Shown piece by piece: positions 26,401-34,902 of a DNA stretch of 64,000 bases (within the stretch, counting starts at the first letter, position 1; every line of letters begins with the position of its first letter). The notes under the pieces were generated by a model. It worked only from the letters and a program-made list of their open reading frames with translations. It did no database searches and was not told the DNA's origin. The position numbers and the translations under genes were made by a program. This DNA is from Bacteroidales bacterium CF. Its GTDB lineage: Bacteria > Bacteroidota > Bacteroidia > Bacteroidales > UBA932. The stretch lies in the NCBI GenBank assembly GCA_000473305.1, contig CP006772.1, forward strand, positions 1,550,001 through 1,614,000, read 5' to 3'.

Positions 26401-27135
26401 ATGGAAAGCAAAAATCTATCACATCGATGGTCATCGGTATATAAGGCAGGAGGCATAGCTGCATTTATTTGCACCATTCTCATTATTGCCGGAATTGTCA
26501 TAAATGTGACAATAACCCTGAACGGGACCGATTCTGTCACACAGAGTGCTACAGGATTGTTCGGGGAGCTTAAAACGAACATTTTACTGGGATTATACAA
26601 TCTGGGATTACTAAATCTTTTATTACAGATTGCTCTGATCCCGGTTTTTTTTGCATTTTATGCTGCTCACAGACATTCGAAAGTCGGTGGGGACTCTTTT
26701 CTGGCTCTTGTTCTTTTTATTATCGGTACCTCTGTTTTTATTACACAAAACCCGGCTTTGCCTTTTTTGGAATTAAGCACCAAGTATGCCAATGCAATAA
26801 ATGAGACGGCAAGGTTGTCTTGCATAACAGCTGGTGAGGCTATACTTGCAAAGGGAGGTACCGGACCCGGAGGTTCATATATGGCTTACCTTCTGATTAG
26901 TATCGCAGGTATACTTATATCCGGAGTCATGTTCAAAGGAAAGGTCTTCAATAAATTCTTTTCCGTACTGGGATTTATCGGTAACCTTCTGCTAATTATC
27001 TATTTCACCGGAATAGCGTTTTTCCCGGACTATTCCACATTGGTTTTCTCAATTGCAGCACCGGCAGTGCTTTTTTATCTTTTATGGGTAACTGTCTCAG
27101 GAATTAAACTGATAAAATTGACTCTTCACAACTAA
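26401..27135 (+). CDS. multi-pass membrane protein, DUF4386-like
   Basis: The 244-residue protein has about six to seven hydrophobic helices (for example IAAFICTILIIAGIVINV and LYNLGLLNLLLQIALIPVFF). It resembles the DUF4386 membrane proteins, whose role is unknown, though the match is judged by eye. The start is right beside a consensus promoter, implying a leaderless mRNA. It has no clear functional partner, with a small secreted protein upstream and the WG-repeat gene downstream on the same strand. Confidence 0.68.
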   Translation: MESKNLSHRWSSVYKAGGIAAFICTILIIAGIVINVTITLNGTDSVTQSATGLFGELKTNILLGLYNLGLLNLLLQIALIPVFFAFYAAHRHSKVGGDSFLALVLFIIGTSVFITQNPALPFLELSTKYANAINETARLSCITAGEAILAKGGTGPGGSYMAYLLISIAGILISGVMFKGKVFNKFFSVLGFIGNLLLIIYFTGIAFFPDYSTLVFSIAAPAVLFYLLWVTVSGIKLIKLTLHN

Positions 27136-27182
27136 TATAAGTAAAAGTGTTTTTAACTTTACACTATATAACAAAAAGTGTA

Positions 27183-28844
27183 ATGTACCGGTTATTTAAT
27201 ATTTGCTTGTTCGCGCTTATTGGCACATCTCTCTTTTCGCAAGAGAAGAATGATATCATTAAAAATTTAGGGAACAGATACGAAAAGGTTGTTTGCGATA
27301 CCGCCTCCGGTTATTTCATTGTAACATCTGGGGAGAGGGAGGGTTTGCTCAATCCTTCCGGGCAAGAGATAATTCCTCCTGCAGAATACAACAAAGTAAG
27401 ATGTTTTTTCATCAGCGATGGATATATTATTGTTGTCAAAGATGGGAAAACAGGACTCACAGACCTTACAGGTAAAGTTATTTTGGCTCCCGGAAGATAT
27501 AAAAATTTTGACAACAGGTTTTTCAAGGATGGTTATATATCTGTAAATGAAGACCGGTCATATGGACTTTGTAACAATTATGGTGTTGAGATTATCCCCC
27601 TCGGGAAATACACATCTGTATCATTGTATTATGTTAATGATGGAGTTATCATAATTCACAAAGATGGTAGGGCCGGAATCTGTGATCTGTCCGGAAAAGA
27701 GTTGATTCCTCCTGTCATGACAAATATATATCTTAACAAGAAGGATGGTTTTATAAGTGTGGAACAGGATGGAAAAAAAGGCATCTATGATTTGAGTTGT
27801 AAAGAACTTATTGCACCAGTATATTCAAAATGTATGTTTTATGATAGTTTTTTCCATGTTGAAAAAGATGGAAAGATGGGTTTGTATACCAAAGACGGTC
27901 TTGTGGTCTTACCTACTGAAATGGACGCTATCTACATATATGAAAAAGAGGGGTATATAGTTGTCAAGAGGGGTGGAAAGAGCGGTGTATGCTCCATGGA
28001 TGGGAAATATATAGTCGAACCTGTTATGGAGGAACTGAGTGTCTATTATCCTGATGGATACATACATATAACTAAAGAGGGAAAGAAAGGATTGCTCGAC
28101 ATCAAAGGCAAAGAGATCATACCTCCTGTTATGGACAAGGTTTATGTCGACAAATTTCATGGATATATTGAAACTTTGAGCGGAAAAAGTGAGGGGATTT
28201 ATACATTCTCAGGTAAAGCAATTATTCCCGTAGGCAAATACACTAATATAACAGAATTCTACCTTCAGAACAGTCAGAATAAATTCTATATTGTAACTGA
28301 TGAGGGAGATAAGAAGGGCCTTTATGATCTGAATGGAAACCAGAAGATTCCGGCAGAGTATTCAATGATTGTTTATGATGATACAGACCGCTATATAAGA
28401 GTAAGGAACGGAGATTTTGTAGGTGCTTATGATACTGATGGAAGATTAATGATTCCATGTACTTATACAGCGATTTCTTGTATTTCAGGCAGATTTGAGG
28501 TACAGCAACAAAAAGACGGTCCGTATACAGTTTACAATGTTCCTGGATATGCCCCCGTGGAAAAAAATGTCCACACACAACCTGACAAGCCGCAGACAAA
28601 TGTTGTTATCGTTCCGGTATATGTTCCGCAAACCACAAATCCTTCACAAAACAATCAGACACAACAGCCAAGGAAAGTTCAGTGCCCATACTGTAACGGT
28701 ACCGGCCGGAGAGATGTGATAAAATTTGCTCCAAGCTACGGAGGTAATAACGAATGGTGCACTATATGCCGTAAAGTCGTAGCTGCAGGGCATTATCACG
28801 ACAATGTGAAGTGCATACACTGCAACGGGACGGGATACAGGTAG
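27183..28844 (+). CDS. secreted WG-repeat protein with DnaJ-like zinc tail
   Basis: The 553-residue protein (from the ATG at 27183; an ATG 36 bases upstream gives no signal peptide) has a signal peptide FNICLFALIGTSLFSQ. It then contains about fourteen WG/KWG-type repeats of 25-40 residues, each containing short D-G-(K/R)-x-G-(L/I)-x-(D/N) units such as KDGKTGLTDLTGK. The last 75 residues include CPYCNGTGRR, WCTICRK and CIHCNGTGYR, matching the DnaJ CxxCxGxG zinc motifs. WG repeats usually form beta-propeller-like surfaces. Binding of partners or cell-surface function is inferred. Confidence 0.88.
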   Translation: MYRLFNICLFALIGTSLFSQEKNDIIKNLGNRYEKVVCDTASGYFIVTSGEREGLLNPSGQEIIPPAEYNKVRCFFISDGYIIVVKDGKTGLTDLTGKVILAPGRYKNFDNRFFKDGYISVNEDRSYGLCNNYGVEIIPLGKYTSVSLYYVNDGVIIIHKDGRAGICDLSGKELIPPVMTNIYLNKKDGFISVEQDGKKGIYDLSCKELIAPVYSKCMFYDSFFHVEKDGKMGLYTKDGLVVLPTEMDAIYIYEKEGYIVVKRGGKSGVCSMDGKYIVEPVMEELSVYYPDGYIHITKEGKKGLLDIKGKEIIPPVMDKVYVDKFHGYIETLSGKSEGIYTFSGKAIIPVGKYTNITEFYLQNSQNKFYIVTDEGDKKGLYDLNGNQKIPAEYSMIVYDDTDRYIRVRNGDFVGAYDTDGRLMIPCTYTAISCISGRFEVQQQKDGPYTVYNVPGYAPVEKNVHTQPDKPQTNVVIVPVYVPQTTNPSQNNQTQQPRKVQCPYCNGTGRRDVIKFAPSYGGNNEWCTICRKVVAAGHYHDNVKCIHCNGTGYR

Positions 28845-28847
28845 GGA

Positions 28848-28882
28848 AGAGTGAAAAGTGAAAAGTGAAGAGTGAAAAGTGA
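28848..28882 (+). repeat. five heptamer tandem repeat (AAAGTGA)
   Basis: Five consecutive heptamers, AGAGTGA-AAAGTGA-AAAGTGA-AGAGTGA-AAAGTGA, fill the 43-base gap between the convergent WG-repeat gene and ROK kinase gene. A related array occurs inside the MFS gene at 41014-41057. Confidence 0.9.
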
Positions 28883-28887
28883 ATCAG

Positions 28888-29988
28888 TTATTTTGAATCA
28901 ATACTATCAATCGCATAACAATATGCACCTATTGCAATTGCCTTACTTGCACCCAGTTTGGAAATCATGACACCGGTTCTCTTCTCAGGATCATATATTA
29001 CCTTTTTATCGCTACCGTATACACTGATTTCCCGACTCTCTCCCTTAGCAAACTTTTCAAACTCTTCCTTTGAATCCAGATTATAAACATTCATCTGAAG
29101 ACGACCGACACTCTCCCCTCCGATAGTCTTCAACTCACTCCTCATCTCCTTTAACATTGAAGGCATAATAAACTTGCTTGCAGCTGTGATTCCACCACCA
29201 ACAACAACAATACCATCTACAAGGGATGTGGCTGTTGCTATTGCATCTCCGGCAATTTCACCAAAGAGTTCGAAAGCTTTGACGGCTGCATCTTTATCTC
29301 CATCCATTGCACCTGTTGCAACTCTGTAAATATCTACAGGTTCAAGGTTATAATCCGGATGGTTTGCAAATTCACCATAAGCTCTTTTAATAGCCCTTAC
29401 AGAGACACCGTCTTCAACAATAATACCGGGTAATAATTTATGTTTAAGGCAAAAAGTTTCTGTGCACGAATTATCCCCCATATGAAGCTTTCCATTTATT
29501 GATAAGCCGTATCCAAAACCTGTACCCCAGGTATAACCTATTAGGTTGTTATATTGTTTGTGACTGCCGGCCTCCCTCAATCTCTGGTTAATCTCAGGAA
29601 GGGCTCCTGCAACTGCTTCCCCGTATGTAAAAAGATCAGCATCATTATTTATGTACACCGGCAAACCAAACTTTTCCTCTAAAAAAGGGCCTAAAGCCAC
29701 TCCATCCCTGAACGACGGGAAGTTAGGCAGATAGCCTCCTATAATTCCGTTTTTGTAATCAGCCGGGCCCGGAAAGGCAAAACTGATGGCAACGGGACTG
29801 TTGCCCAAAGATTTGATTATAGCTTCAAAACCCTTTACCAAAGTGGCAAGGCAGTTATCCAAATCCGAGGCGTTAGAAGGGAGGGTTATTGGTCTTACAA
29901 CATATTCGTTACCCTGAATGGCACTGAAGACAAAATTTGTTCCTCCTGCATCCAGTGTGACTACAATTCTGTTTTCCTTAGTATACAT
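28888..29988 (-). CDS. ROK-family sugar kinase
   Basis: ROK proteins phosphorylate hexoses such as glucose, mannose or N-acetylglucosamine. The start MYTKENRIVVTLDAGGTN at 29988 gives the ATP-binding DxGGTN motif near the N-terminus, and a longer open frame upstream would place it unusually far in. The catalytic aspartate lies in INNDADLFTYGEA. The zinc motif CxCGxxGC of many ROK kinases is absent; the equivalent region reads NSCTETFCLKHKLL. At 366 residues it is slightly long. It lies downstream of lutC, separated by 100 bases with its own promoter, so it may be separately controlled. Confidence 0.87.
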   Translation of the reverse strand: MYTKENRIVVTLDAGGTNFVFSAIQGNEYVVRPITLPSNASDLDNCLATLVKGFEAIIKSLGNSPVAISFAFPGPADYKNGIIGGYLPNFPSFRDGVALGPFLEEKFGLPVYINNDADLFTYGEAVAGALPEINQRLREAGSHKQYNNLIGYTWGTGFGYGLSINGKLHMGDNSCTETFCLKHKLLPGIIVEDGVSVRAIKRAYGEFANHPDYNLEPVDIYRVATGAMDGDKDAAVKAFELFGEIAGDAIATATSLVDGIVVVGGGITAASKFIMPSMLKEMRSELKTIGGESVGRLQMNVYNLDSKEEFEKFAKGESREISVYGSDKKVIYDPEKRTGVMISKLGASKAIAIGAYCYAIDSIDSK

Positions 29989-30024
29989 TTTAATATTTGT
30001 TATCTGATAATTATTAAGTGTTAA

Positions 30025-30057
30025 CAAATATATAAAAAAGTATGGTAATCCGCTCAA
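30025..30057 (-). promoter_or_regulatory. promoter for the downstream ROK kinase
   Basis: On minus, TTG (30057-30055) and TATATTTG (30032-30025) are 22 bases apart, 36 bases upstream of the kinase ATG. The 100-base gap here is the largest in the carbohydrate locus. Confidence 0.5.
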
Positions 30058-30088
30058 AAACCTAATAAAATAAAGCGAAACGGAGATT

Positions 30089-30688
30089 TCAGCCTCTCAG
30101 TATAACTACATCGAGAGAGATTGCCCCATGAGCTCCGTAAACCAGACTCTGTTCTATATCTGCAGTCTTTGATGGACCGGAAATAAAAACACCGAAACCC
30201 TGCAGTTTTCCGGCTATAGCTGCATATGCGGCATGCATGTCACGGACAATCTTCTTCTCGTCGACTGACAGTATCAGATTTCCGGTGATAAACGGCAGTA
30301 ATCGCTCAGGAAAACAGGTTTCATCAACCCATACTGCTCCATTTTCTGCAACGCCCATTTTCCCTGAAACAAGAACAGATCCGGCTTTTGCCTCCATTTC
30401 CGAAGGCTTCATTCCCTTGTAACGCTCCCACACACTCTTTTCTCTTAAATCAATCACTCCGGGACATTTCTCTTTCAAATATCCCTCCAGTTCAGAAACA
30501 TCCAATAGAACAACTCTTGCTCCGGCTGTTTTCAATGATTGAGAGAATCTCTCATATAGCTCCTCTTTTGACTCACTCTCTATATCAGTAAAAGGTAACT
30601 GAGGCAGAGTATGACTAATGCCTCCGGCCATCATTGACTTTCTGATATTCTCAACTATCTTTTGTCTGCTACTATTTATTGCTTTCAT
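30089..30688 (-). CDS. lutC: lactate utilization protein LutC (LUD domain)
   Basis: LutC is the third subunit of the LutABC L-lactate oxidation system. The LUD domain is seen in GPSKTADIEQSLVYGAHG near the C-terminus with AENGAVWVDE earlier. I start at 30688 (MKAINSSRQKIVENIRKSM), giving 200 residues and overlapping lutB by 17 bases, as the longer frame has no family similarity. It is the last of three consecutive lut genes. Confidence 0.92.
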   Translation of the reverse strand: MKAINSSRQKIVENIRKSMMAGGISHTLPQLPFTDIESESKEELYERFSQSLKTAGARVVLLDVSELEGYLKEKCPGVIDLREKSVWERYKGMKPSEMEAKAGSVLVSGKMGVAENGAVWVDETCFPERLLPFITGNLILSVDEKKIVRDMHAAYAAIAGKLQGFGVFISGPSKTADIEQSLVYGAHGAISLDVVILRG

Positions 30689-32048
30689 TTTGTCTGTACC
30701 ACTCTTTAAAAGATTGTACTGGAACATCAGGCAGTTCCCTCTCCAATCCCCAGGTATTGACACGATTGTATATCAGTGCCCTGGGAAGTTTTTTCAAAGC
30801 TATTCTCACCATTTTTCCGGACAAATCATATAAGTGAGGTTTTGAGAAAACAAATCCGGAAATCTTCAGGACGACCCTTTTGACAAGAGAGCCATACCCC
30901 TTCCTTATTAACTCCTGCCTCAGTTTATATATCTGCTCGTGAATGCCGATTTTGACAGGGCAGACATTTGAGCAGGACATACATAATGAGGATGCAGCGG
31001 GTAGATCCTTGTAAACGATTTTTCCGGGCAAAGAGTGTGGCGCCAGTATTGTACCTATAGGTCCCGGTATTGTGAAGCCGTAACTATGCCCTCCACTCCT
31101 TCTATAAACAGGACATGTGTTCATACAGGCCCCGCAACGGATACATTTGAGCGCATCCCTGTAATCCCTGCTTGCGAGTCTCTCAGTACGTCCATTATCC
31201 ACAATTATTATATGCATCTCCCCATTCACCTTTGGAGTCATGTAATGCGAGGTATATGTGGTTATAGGCTGTCCTGTGGCATTTCTGGCAAGAAGTCTTG
31301 TAAATATACCCAGATGCTCCATCTTGGGTATAATCTTCTCTATCCCCATACAGTGAATCTGTACTGGAGCCGAGTGTACACCCATGTCTGCATTTCCTTC
31401 GTTTGTGCAGACTACGACAGAACCGTTTTCGGCAACTGCAAAGTTTACTCCGGTAAGTGCAACCTGAGCGTTTACAAATTTCTCCCTCAAATGAGCCCTG
31501 GCTGCTCGGGTCAAATACTGAGGATCTGTGGAACCTCTCTCCGTCCCCAGCTTTTCATGGAACAACTCTCCTATATCCTCTTTTTTCAGGTGTATCGCCG
31601 GGAGTACAATATGACTCGGAGGTTCATTCCTGAACTGAATTATTCGTTCCCCGAGATCGGTGTCTACAATGTCAATCCCATGCTCCTCCAGATAATGGTT
31701 CAACCCACACTCCTCGGTAAGCATTGACTTGCTCTTGACTATATTATGTGCACTCTTGCTATTGATAATCTCCAGCACAATCCTGTTAAACTCATCTGCA
31801 TCGGCTGCCCAATGGACAACAGCCCCGTTTTGTGTTGCATTTTTTTCAAATTCCAACAGCAGATAGGCCAGATCTGAAAGAACATACTCTTTCACCTGAG
31901 AGGCTTTTTCACGAAGCTCCTCCCACTCCTTAACCGCAGCAGCAGCCTTGTCCCTCTTTTTTCTTACAATCCAGAGCGTCTCATCGTGCCAGGTGACCCG
32001 ATTCTGATCTTTTAGAAAAAGTGCGGCTCTTTCTGAATGGCTTCTCAT
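30672..32048 (-). CDS. lutB: lactate utilization iron-sulfur protein LutB
   Basis: The 458-residue protein contains an N-terminal LUD domain and two [4Fe-4S] motifs, CIRCGACMNTCP and CMSCSNVCP, followed by a C-terminal helical tail ending in the DUF3390-like region. It transfers electrons in lactate oxidation with LutA and LutC. The length and motif order fit. It overlaps lutA by four bases. Confidence 0.94.
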   Translation of the reverse strand: MRSHSERAALFLKDQNRVTWHDETLWIVRKKRDKAAAAVKEWEELREKASQVKEYVLSDLAYLLLEFEKNATQNGAVVHWAADADEFNRIVLEIINSKSAHNIVKSKSMLTEECGLNHYLEEHGIDIVDTDLGERIIQFRNEPPSHIVLPAIHLKKEDIGELFHEKLGTERGSTDPQYLTRAARAHLREKFVNAQVALTGVNFAVAENGSVVVCTNEGNADMGVHSAPVQIHCMGIEKIIPKMEHLGIFTRLLARNATGQPITTYTSHYMTPKVNGEMHIIIVDNGRTERLASRDYRDALKCIRCGACMNTCPVYRRSGGHSYGFTIPGPIGTILAPHSLPGKIVYKDLPAASSLCMSCSNVCPVKIGIHEQIYKLRQELIRKGYGSLVKRVVLKISGFVFSKPHLYDLSGKMVRIALKKLPRALIYNRVNTWGLERELPDVPVQSFKEWYRQNESNK

Positions 32049-32803
32049 AGAGTGTTACTGTTTAATATTTCAGCAATATGGACAACCTTTATACTCTTAT
32101 TATTTCTCTTGATTATTCCCTCCAGGTGCATCAGACAGGACATATCGGTTGCCGTAATAATCTCAGCGTTATTCCTGATATGGTCATCAACCCTGTCTCG
32201 TCCCATCCTCGCCGAGACTGCCGGTTCAAATATAGAGAAGGTTCCTCCGAAACCGCAACACTCATCCTCTCTGTCAAGCTTTATCAGTTCTATTCCCTCA
32301 GCTTTCTCCAACAAAGAGATAACTTTTGAATAGCTTGCTGAAATAAGTTCCGAAGGGTTGCCGAGCTTAAGTCCGCGTAAGCCGTGACAGCTCTGATGAA
32401 CCCCTACCCTGTGGGGATAGTTTATTTTAAGATCGTCAACCTTCAGAACATCGGCGATAAATTCACACAACTCATAAGTACATCGCCTGACTTTAACAAC
32501 ATCCTCACTCTGCTCTAAAATATCATAATGCTCTCTGACATGATAGGCACAGCTTCCGGATGGGGTTACAACATAATCGAATTCAGAGAAATTCCTTACA
32601 AAATTTCTGTACACCGCTTTTGCATCATCCTCAGCCCCGCTGTTTGCAAGCGGCTGCCCGCAACATGTCTGCTCAAGAGGATAGTGTACATCCTGCCCCA
32701 GTTTTCTGAGCAGCTCTAATGTGGCTATACCGACCTGAGGATAAAACTGGTCAATATAGCATGGTATGAACAGCCCTATTTTGTATCTCTTTGCCACCTT
32801 CAC
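32045..32803 (-). CDS. lutA: lactate utilization protein LutA (CCG domains)
   Basis: LutA has two cysteine-rich CCG domains, TCCGQPLANSG near residue 43 and ECCGFGGTFS near residue 175, used in heterodisulfide-type iron-sulfur chemistry. The 252 residues are normal. Its ATG overlaps the stop of the upstream glycosidase by four bases, which ties the lut genes to the sugar locus. Confidence 0.94.
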   Translation of the reverse strand: MKVAKRYKIGLFIPCYIDQFYPQVGIATLELLRKLGQDVHYPLEQTCCGQPLANSGAEDDAKAVYRNFVRNFSEFDYVVTPSGSCAYHVREHYDILEQSEDVVKVRRCTYELCEFIADVLKVDDLKINYPHRVGVHQSCHGLRGLKLGNPSELISASYSKVISLLEKAEGIELIKLDREDECCGFGGTFSIFEPAVSARMGRDRVDDHIRNNAEIITATDMSCLMHLEGIIKRNNKSIKVVHIAEILNSNTL

Positions 32804-34902
32804 TTTTTTGCTCTTATTTCATACATGACATATCCCACTTTCCTGATATTCTCAATTGTTTCAGGATATGGATTGTCGCAAACATCTGTAAATCCAACCT
32901 GGAAGTTTTCACCGTCAAACCTGCCTGTTGTTGCCTGATCTGAGAATTGGTGCCAGTGTGTCCCTATAATATTTGGGTGTCGCAATGCTGACTCGACATA
33001 TACTCTGTATGCCTCACCCCTTTTTTGCTGATTTGCTGTCTCAACAAGTCCCGGATGGAAAAGTCCTCTGTCAAGGGCACCAAAATGGAACTCACCTATC
33101 ATCACCGGTTTGTCAATGCCTTCAGGGAGGGAGAATGTTGACAGTGAACGGGAATATATGTTATAGCTGATTACATCACAATATTTCGCGGCAATTTTCA
33201 GAACAATCGGGTTTGAACGTGCAAAGCGGCAACCGAGATATAGTTTGTTTGGTGCGACTTTTTTAAACTCCTCTCTAACAAATTTAAAGTACGCTTCGGT
33301 TATGACCTCTGTAAAGATTTTGCAATCTTCCATAGCTGCATCAGGAAGCTCCCCCTGAAATTTGAGAAGGTCATCCCACCCAGCATAATTTGTTGTCCAC
33401 TTAGAGTTGAGTTTTTGTATTGAGCCATACCTTTTCTTCAGGAATTTCATCATCTCAATCTTTGCCGGTTGTGTTGCAGGCGACTGCATGGTCCACTCTG
33501 CAAGAGCAGTAGAACTTCCCCACGCAATCTCGTTGTCCACGAAGAATCCGAAACACCATGGATCATCCAGCTCTTTTTTTCTTTCAAGCAACTGTCTTCT
33601 GAAATCTTTTGTGAATTCAGGATGAAAAGGATCTTTGAACTTCCACCAATCTTGCCTGCTACCCTCAATATCGGGTGATTTCAGCTCAATTCTGTCCGTA
33701 TAAGGAGTCTTGTCCATCATGCAGATAGCCTTGTCCGAGCTATTGGCTATTGTATTCAAGCCCCAGCTTTTCAGACGTATATGTGCTATGCTTGCAAACT
33801 CGGCACGCCAGTCCTCACCGTATTTTCTCTTGATATTTGCTGCAGAAAAGTCATAAGTGCGTTTTATGCCTCTTGCCACGTAGTATGGGTAGAGAAGCTC
33901 GTCGTGAGTCTTGTAGAACCCTGCGAAAGAATCATTCTCTTTTGGCAAGTCTGTGAAATATATATCCCTTCCGTCCAAAGGAGTTACTCCTGTCGAAGGG
34001 GTTACCCTGACAACACCGTGAGACCAGAATAGATAACCCTCGGGATCTACCATCCACCATTTGCCGTCAATCTTCTTCACATAGAAATGACCTGTAGCCT
34101 TCTCTCTCGGGCCACTCTTCCAACCACCGAATTTACTCCTGTCCTCAGGCCCTTTATGTGATTCAAGGTCGAGCAACTCTCTCTTGTGAGACTCCACGAG
34201 TTCCTCATCGCTTTTTGTCTTTCCGGGCCAATCTTTATGGATGAATTGTCCGTACTTGTCAATAAATGGGAAGAACTTCTCTGCGGGAAGATTCATCCAA
34301 GAGACCAATTTCTCGGGCTCTCCTTTTGTTGCAGAGACGCTTTTCACTGCCCACTCCCAGTCATTTTTCGGTTTTCTCAGATATACGGTGATGGCCTTCA
34401 CCTTGTTTTTATCAAGATCTTCAACGAGACCCGACAATTTGTATGGTGTGTATCTCATCCCAAAAAGTTTCTCTTTTACATCCGGATAGGGTGGCTTCGG
34501 AGGTATTGGAAATGTAAGGCTTTTGGCTGCACCTCCGGCTATTGAAACCCTGTCTAGAAGTATCCCCCGCTCATTGTCAGGGTCAGCATTGGCATTCTCA
34601 AGTCTTACCATCACAGGAAGTGATGACTGGCTGAAATTGACAAGCTCTATCTCTATCTGGTTAAAATCTGATATATTCCACTCACCTTCAATACGTACTG
34701 ATGGATATTCATTGTTCCCGACAGTAGATATTTTCAGAAGTCCGCCGTCAAGTTTAAATGTTGCTCCGTTAGTTGCAGACAAAGATACATTTGTGGCTTT
34801 GGATGCATCAAACAAAACCAATTTTCCTTCATTCTGAACCTGAGCAGAAATTGTATTATTCATCGCCAAACCGATTAATAAGAGAACTAATCTATTTTTC
34901 AT
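32800..34902 (-). CDS. secreted glycoside hydrolase, GH50/agarase-like (clan GH-A)
   Basis: The 700-residue enzyme has a signal peptide (RLVLLLIGLAMNNTISAQ), an N-terminal beta-rich carbohydrate-binding-like domain (about residues 25-200) and a (beta/alpha)8 barrel. The barrel contains GHFYVKKIDGKWWMVDPEG, the acid/base in FFVDNEIAWG and the nucleophile in MIGEFHFG. This layout matches GH50 agarase-like and related GH42-type proteins, but specificity (agarose is unlikely to be assumed) is unknown. It is coupled by four-base overlaps to the ROK gene upstream and to lutA downstream. Confidence 0.83.
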   Translation of the reverse strand: MKNRLVLLLIGLAMNNTISAQVQNEGKLVLFDASKATNVSLSATNGATFKLDGGLLKISTVGNNEYPSVRIEGEWNISDFNQIEIELVNFSQSSLPVMVRLENANADPDNERGILLDRVSIAGGAAKSLTFPIPPKPPYPDVKEKLFGMRYTPYKLSGLVEDLDKNKVKAITVYLRKPKNDWEWAVKSVSATKGEPEKLVSWMNLPAEKFFPFIDKYGQFIHKDWPGKTKSDEELVESHKRELLDLESHKGPEDRSKFGGWKSGPREKATGHFYVKKIDGKWWMVDPEGYLFWSHGVVRVTPSTGVTPLDGRDIYFTDLPKENDSFAGFYKTHDELLYPYYVARGIKRTYDFSAANIKRKYGEDWRAEFASIAHIRLKSWGLNTIANSSDKAICMMDKTPYTDRIELKSPDIEGSRQDWWKFKDPFHPEFTKDFRRQLLERKKELDDPWCFGFFVDNEIAWGSSTALAEWTMQSPATQPAKIEMMKFLKKRYGSIQKLNSKWTTNYAGWDDLLKFQGELPDAAMEDCKIFTEVITEAYFKFVREEFKKVAPNKLYLGCRFARSNPIVLKIAAKYCDVISYNIYSRSLSTFSLPEGIDKPVMIGEFHFGALDRGLFHPGLVETANQQKRGEAYRVYVESALRHPNIIGTHWHQFSDQATTGRFDGENFQVGFTDVCDNPYPETIENIRKVGYVMYEIRAKK

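Noticed and set aside
28848-28882. Short tandem array read as a CRISPR
   Set aside because: Units are 7 bases with no spacers and no cas genes nearby, so it is a simple tandem repeat.
31035-31727. A 230-codon plus-strand open frame
   Set aside because: It lies wholly antisense to lutB, whose motifs are clear; cysteine/histidine/tyrosine-rich composition is what antisense of this GC pattern gives, and no family resemblance is seen.
32800-34902. Calling the glycosidase a true agarase
   Set aside because: The GH-A catalytic motifs are present, but no agar-specific features can be read by eye, and no other agar or porphyran genes (for example GH16, GH117 or sulfatases) are near.
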